From Misgurnus anguillicaudatus (Eukaryota > Chordata > Actinopteri > Cypriniformes > Cobitidae): a DNA stretch of 64,000 nucleotides. Position numbers and translations under genes: made by a program. Positions within the stretch are counted from its first letter, which is position 1. Each line of letters opens with the position of its first letter. Positions 59,618-64,000 of the stretch are shown here, in pieces. Under the pieces are notes generated by a model, which saw only the letters and a program-made list of their open reading frames with translations, was not told the DNA's origin and ran no database searches. The stretch covers positions 30,615,001 through 30,679,000 of the forward strand of contig NC_073361.2 in the NCBI RefSeq assembly GCF_027580225.2. Direction: 5' to 3'.

Positions 59618-60853
59618 GCTTTACTTTACATCCACTAGAGGGCGCGATTGCGCTTTACACGTTCACTGCACGAGCGCTGAACTCAGGTGAGAGCGCGACG
59701 CTTAATGTTTTACCTCATTTAACTCTCAATGACGCGTTTAAAGACCTAACATTGCTATTTTGGACAATTGGTTAACATGAATTGTTGACATTGTTTTTGC
59801 ATTTTGCAGTACATTCTTAAAAATAAAGTTTATTTAAAGGTACTTTGTCGGGCTGTGTGGTTCGGGACCTTTAACATCCACCGAATCGACTGCACAAAAG
59901 ATTATTTGTAGTAGGAAATGTTATAAAATGGTATGAAAGAAATGGGTCTTGAAAGATTTTTTGGGAGCCAAAATTGGTTCTTGGCATCACTGTGAAGAAC
60001 CCTTTCAGAAACGTTATTTTTAAGAGTAGCCTACTTAAACAAAATCAATTAATTAACCATACAGAGGTTACATAGGTTGAAATACATTAATAATAGATTT
60101 TAATATTTTTAAATGCCTCGAATTTAAATAGCGGAAATACATTATGGATTTACAAATTTGTCTACATGTGATATTTTGCTAATCGAAATAATAATATTAA
60201 ATAAGCTATTGTTTTTTATTATTTAAATAATGTTATGGAAATTAAGGTTAGTTCATTAATTGTATTAAAGGTAATATAGCTTTGTGGTAAATGATTTAAG
60301 AGAGACATTTGAAGCTATACCCTAAAAAGATATATTTTTAAATGTGATTAGCATATAATAACCTATTAAAATATTGTTACAAATTTTCATCTTTGTAAAG
60401 AATGTTTTAAGCATTAAACATTTATCTAATCTATTATCATTCATGTTTTCTTGACTGTTTATCATTTTTATATTTTATTAAAATCTATGATTATACTTTT
60501 CCTTTTATTAAAAGTATAATAAAATCTGAATTTATCTAACCTTCATTAAAAAAAAGAAGTTTATTTGCGATTAATTTGCTTCAAATAACAGCATTTTTTA
60601 TATATGTCATATAAAAATTAATCTGAGCTGACTTTACAACACAAAATGCCAAAAGCAAAATAATAACTATAGATTTCATTTTTGATTGACCTCTCTGTTG
60701 TGACCACAATGAACTTTGTCACCTGTGTTTAGTTGACCTTTCGTGGGCCGTGTGTAAGAAAACAGACAGGAGAGGTGTTGTGCGGGTCGCTCAAAGCTTC
60801 TGTGTTGCCCTCTGGAGATTTAACCTTTCAGTTTCAGAAACCTTTCTGCTCAG
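59618..60853 (+). other. Two exon-like segments, possibly noncoding
   Basis: Positions 59618-59686 follow a strong acceptor (TTGTTTTTTTGCAG) and end at AACTCAG/gtgaga. Positions 60733-60853 follow CACCTGTGTTTAG and end at GCTCAG/gtatgt. Both are GC-richer than their surroundings, and the first contains CCACTAGAGGGCGC (59632-59645), close to a CTCF core. No long frame joins them, so if real they are 5' UTR exons or part of a noncoding RNA. The CTCTTAAAAATAAAGG-family element 59813-60029 lies between them. Confidence 0.25.
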
Positions 60854-61138
60854 GTATGTTCACCTTTATCAACGCACGACAACATGTCAGCATCAATACA
60901 GTGCACATGTAAGCACACATTATGTTAACTATAAACCAGTTTACCTTTAAGCACTTTTTACCTCACATTGCGCTAGAAACTTGAAACATTAGAGTCCATC
61001 TGTTTATAACACATAAAAATATCTCCATAAAAGCCCAAAATATTGACATAATGCTTTTCATTTGAATTTATTTGATGTTTAATTTACAGAATTTTCCATA
61101 AATACAGTTTTATGTACACATATTCAGTAATGTCCGTA

Positions 61139-61475
61139 CACTGCAAAAAATGACTTTCTTACTCAATTTTTTTATCTTGTTTTCAGTAAAATATCCAAAA
61201 ATTCTTAAATTAAGATGCATTTTTTAATGAGCAAAATTACCTAACAAAAATGTCTAGTTTTTAGTCAAAAGTTATCAAATTTAAGTGAATTTGTGCTTGA
61301 AACAAGTTTTTTGTTTGTTTTAAGCACAAATTCACTTAAATTTGATGTTTTTTTGTCTAAAAACTAGACTTATTTTCTTGGGTCATTTTGCACATTAAGA
61401 AAACACATCTTGACTTAAGAATTTTTAAATATTTGTACTGTAAACAAGACAAAAATAATAATTTTTTTGCAGAGT
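61139..61475. mobile_element. CACTGC-type MITE
   Basis: The element runs CACTGCAAAAAATGAC to TTTTTTTGCAGAG with TA on both outer sides. It has the family's GATGCATTTT and CAAATTTAAGTGAATTTG blocks and its complement. Confidence 0.85.
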
Positions 61476-62207
61476 ATGTTTATGCATTATTGTTTTATTG
61501 TGAAACATTCATCTCTTTGGAAAATCATTTGAAGTGTCTTTGGGAGACATATTGACAAAAAAATGTGTGAAAATATTAAACAAATTAAATATGCAAGAGA
61601 AATGCATGCATACATCACAAACAAACATACAATTTTGTTACAAAGTTTGCACTCACGCAATTATTGATAATGATTAAAATAATTATGATGAGAGAACGTC
61701 AGTGGTCAGTGCTCATAGATTAAAGTTTTTTTATGTTTTAAGTTTTGTCCTTTATTAAATGAGGGAATGTAAATCATGGTGGTGTATGAGTGAAGAATCA
61801 AATGCATGTATTACATACAGTTTCATTCAGATCTGCTTATGTACTTAACAATTATATCAGATCCCATCAGAAATCATTTTATTTAATGATATATTACCAT
61901 AAGTCGCACATTTGTAGCAATAGCCATAGCCAAAAATCATCAGGATATTAAATAAAGATCATGTAGATATTTTGTAAATATATCAAAACTTTATTTATTA
62001 TTACAGTAGTAATATGTGTTGCTAAGGTCTTCATTTAAAGGTGATTTTGTCAATATCTGCACCCTCAGATTCCAGATATTCAGTTCAGTATCTCGGCCAA
62101 ATATTGTCCTATCCTAACAAACCACATCAATTGCATGTTTATTCAGCTTTCACATGATGAATAATTCTCAATTAGGATTGGTTTTGTGGTCCACAAATGA
62201 TCTTATA
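61476..62207. other. Intergenic, AT-rich
   Basis: No gene is seen. Positions 61970-62190 resemble, inverted, part of 27500-27780 and so belong to a dispersed repeat. Confidence 0.5.
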
Positions 62208-62831
62208 CACTGTAAAAATCATTTTTTAGGTTTAATCAATCAGGATTTACAAGTCATTTCAACTATATTTACAAGTGATGAGTTGTTGTAACTTGATCAA
62301 GTTGTGTGTAACTTGAAGTTACAGCAACTCATTGTTAACTTGTAAATCCAAGTTTATAAAAAAAGGGGACATTTCCCAAGACTTTTAAAAAATGTCAAAT
62401 AAATCTTTGTCCTCAGAGTACGTAAGTAAAGTTTTAGCTCAAAATATCATATAGATAATTTATTATAACATGTTAAAATTGCCACTTTGTAGGTGTGAGC
62501 AAAAATGTGCCGTTTTTGGGTGTGTCCTTTAACATGCAAATTAGCTGATCTCTGATATAAATGGCAGTTTCATGGTTGGATAGTGCAGATTAAGGGGCGG
62601 TATTATCCCATTCTGACATCACAAGGGGAGCCAAATTTCAATGACCTATTTTTTACCTGCTTGCAGAGAATGGTTTACCAAAACTAAGTTACTGGGTTGA
62701 TATTTTACACATTTTCTAGGATGGAAGCAATGGAGACCCAATTATAGCACTTAAACATGAAAAAAGTCAGATTTTCATAATATGTCCCCTTTAAAACTTT
62801 AAAAATGTCAGTGCAAATTTTTTTTACAGTG
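62208..62831. mobile_element. TA-bounded MITE split by an AGGGGACAT-family element
   Basis: The outer MITE has CACTGTAAAAATC and TTTTTTTTACAGTG ends with TA on both sides. The nested element, 62364-62790, starts AGGGGACATTTCCC and ends ATGTCCCCT; the right flank is TTAA (62791-62794) and the left flank has decayed to AAAA. It contains the fullest copy of the family's interior (GGGGCGGTATTATCCC). Confidence 0.85.
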
Positions 62832-62992
62832 TACAGCGTGCTTTGGTATACAGTGGAGTTTAAGGTCTGAGACCACATTAAACATCTGTGATTCACAATC
62901 TTTAACTTTTTATAAAGGTTTATAAATGTAAACAATGAAACCTTTGTGATGTGTAATGAACAATCAATATTTGAGATTCTGCAGTATTTATA

Positions 62993-63568
62993 CTCTCTTA
63001 AAAATAAAGGTGCCATAAAGAACCATTCAATCAAAGAAGCATTTCTTTCTCATATTTTTATAAAGATCTCTTTTTCACTACAAAGAACCTTTTGTGAAAC
63101 AGAAATGATGTTAAGGGTTCTTTAAAGGTGCAGTGTGTAACTTTTAGAAAAATCTCTTGACAGAAATGCAATATAATATACGTAACTATATTATCAGGGG
63201 TGTCTAAAGACCTCAAATAATGAACAATTATGTTTTAATTACTTTAACATAATACGTTTTTATGTACATACACTGCGGGTCCCCTTACGTGGAAGTCACC
63301 ATCTTGTGTCACCATTCTACAGAAGCCCTTAACGGACAAACTTTGTTTAATAAATTGCCTCTGATGTAGACATGTTCGTCCTGTGGCATCTACCGTAGCT
63401 TCTCTATGCGTTTCAAAAGCGAGGGGTCAGCTGTGGATGAGCCGTTGGTTGCAATTTGCAACCTCACCACTAGATGCCGCTAAAATTTACACACCGCACC
63501 TTTAAGGAACCATGTAGCCAAAAATGGATCTTCTATGGCATTGTGAAGCACCTTTATTTTTAAGAGTT
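62993..63568. mobile_element. CTCTTAAAAATAAAGG element split by an AGGTGCAGTGTG TTAA element
   Basis: The outer ends are CTCTTAAAAATAAAGGTGCC and GCACCTTTATTTTTAAGAG. The nested copy 63126-63501 has TTAA at 63122-63125 and 63502-63505. Removing it rejoins GGGTTCTTTAAGGAACC, itself an inverted word. This nested copy is the intact reference for the self-nested element in metrn intron 3. Confidence 0.9.
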
Positions 63569-63728
63569 TAACACGTATCTCCATGTTTTGTACATGGTGT
63601 CATTACAGCAAAATAAATCATTAAGTGTCAATTCACTGGAAAACAGTGTTCTCGGACTTCTGCACCCCTGTGTTTGTGCAAATTAGGAAAGTTCATCTCT
63701 TTCTGACATGTGCGGTTATTTATGTCAA

Positions 63729-64000
63729 CTACACCATCGTATCAGTAGTTGTTAATGGGCTGGTCGGACACAGTGTGTCTAGATGTTGTATGGATGGAGG
63801 TCTGTTTGGGGTTTTGGAACATAGAAGAACGCTCGAGTCGGCTTCACACTTCGTGGTTCTGCTGTGCCACAGAACATTGGCGCTATCAGAACGAATCGCG
63901 AGTCCTCCATCAGACATCACCTCGGTCTTCACCACAGGCATCTGTGATTGATGGATCTTCATCAATGTGTCCAATGAACACTTCTGTTTGTTTCTCACTG
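63729..64000 (-). other. Unidentified ORF open to the right edge
   Basis: The - strand frame is open from the window edge to TAG near 63729 (at least 89 codons) in locally GC-richer, non-repetitive sequence. It contains PVVKTEVMSDGG, where VKTE fits a sumoylation consensus. A + strand frame (63625-63951) overlaps it. I do not recognise either product. The - strand reading looks more protein-like and could be a last exon of a gene beyond the window. Confidence 0.25.

Noticed and set aside
1..64000. CRISPR arrays, operons or other prokaryotic systems
   Set aside because: The window is eukaryotic with spliced genes; the repeats are tandem minisatellites or transposons, with no spacer architecture.

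Overview
The window is vertebrate nuclear DNA, almost certainly from a teleost and most likely a cyprinid. Genes are split into small exons with GT-AG introns. Most of the remainder is short palindromic DNA transposons (MITEs), with tRNA-derived SINE fragments, a decayed Tc1 element and one 3' end of a Gypsy-type LTR retrotransposon. The species-level reading is an inference from gene content and repeat style; no database was searched.

Three protein-coding genes are well supported. (1) ift140, + strand, 1579-5310: the last six coding exons of the IFT-A subunit; the gene continues off the left edge. (2) ccdc78, + strand, 7720-17749: an apparently complete 14-exon coiled-coil gene of multiciliated cells. 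(3) metrn (meteorin), - strand, 40369-36494: a complete four-exon secreted neurotrophic factor with all ten family cysteines. ccdc78 and metrn converge, as their human orthologues do at 16p13.3. The two ciliary genes lie head to tail, 2.4 kb apart.

Layout: 1-5.9 kb is the ift140 3' end with TE-filled introns. 5.9-7.7 kb is a short intergenic gap, with forkhead and X-box-like motifs just before the ccdc78 start codon. 7.7-18.2 kb is ccdc78, whose introns 1, 6, 7 and 12 are mostly transposon. 18.2-34 kb is repeat-rich intergenic DNA, with the Tc1 element at 22.6-24.1 kb, foldback families at 28.8-30.9 kb and a large inverted duplication at 32.8-34.0 kb. 35.1-40.6 kb is metrn with its long 3' UTR. 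40.6-64 kb has no confidently recognised gene. It holds a 1.9 kb G/T-only minisatellite (43.3-45.2 kb), the Gypsy 3' end (50.2-51.2 kb), further MITEs, two exon-like segments (59.6 and 60.7 kb) and an unidentified ORF on the right edge.

The most striking pattern is the transposon stratigraphy. At least thirteen non-autonomous elements from about eight unrelated-looking families are each bounded by TTAA, and most have AGG-type termini. They are inserted inside one another, inside TA-bounded MITEs, and in one case inside a copy of their own family. Several insertions can be shown directly by comparing filled and empty copies within the window.
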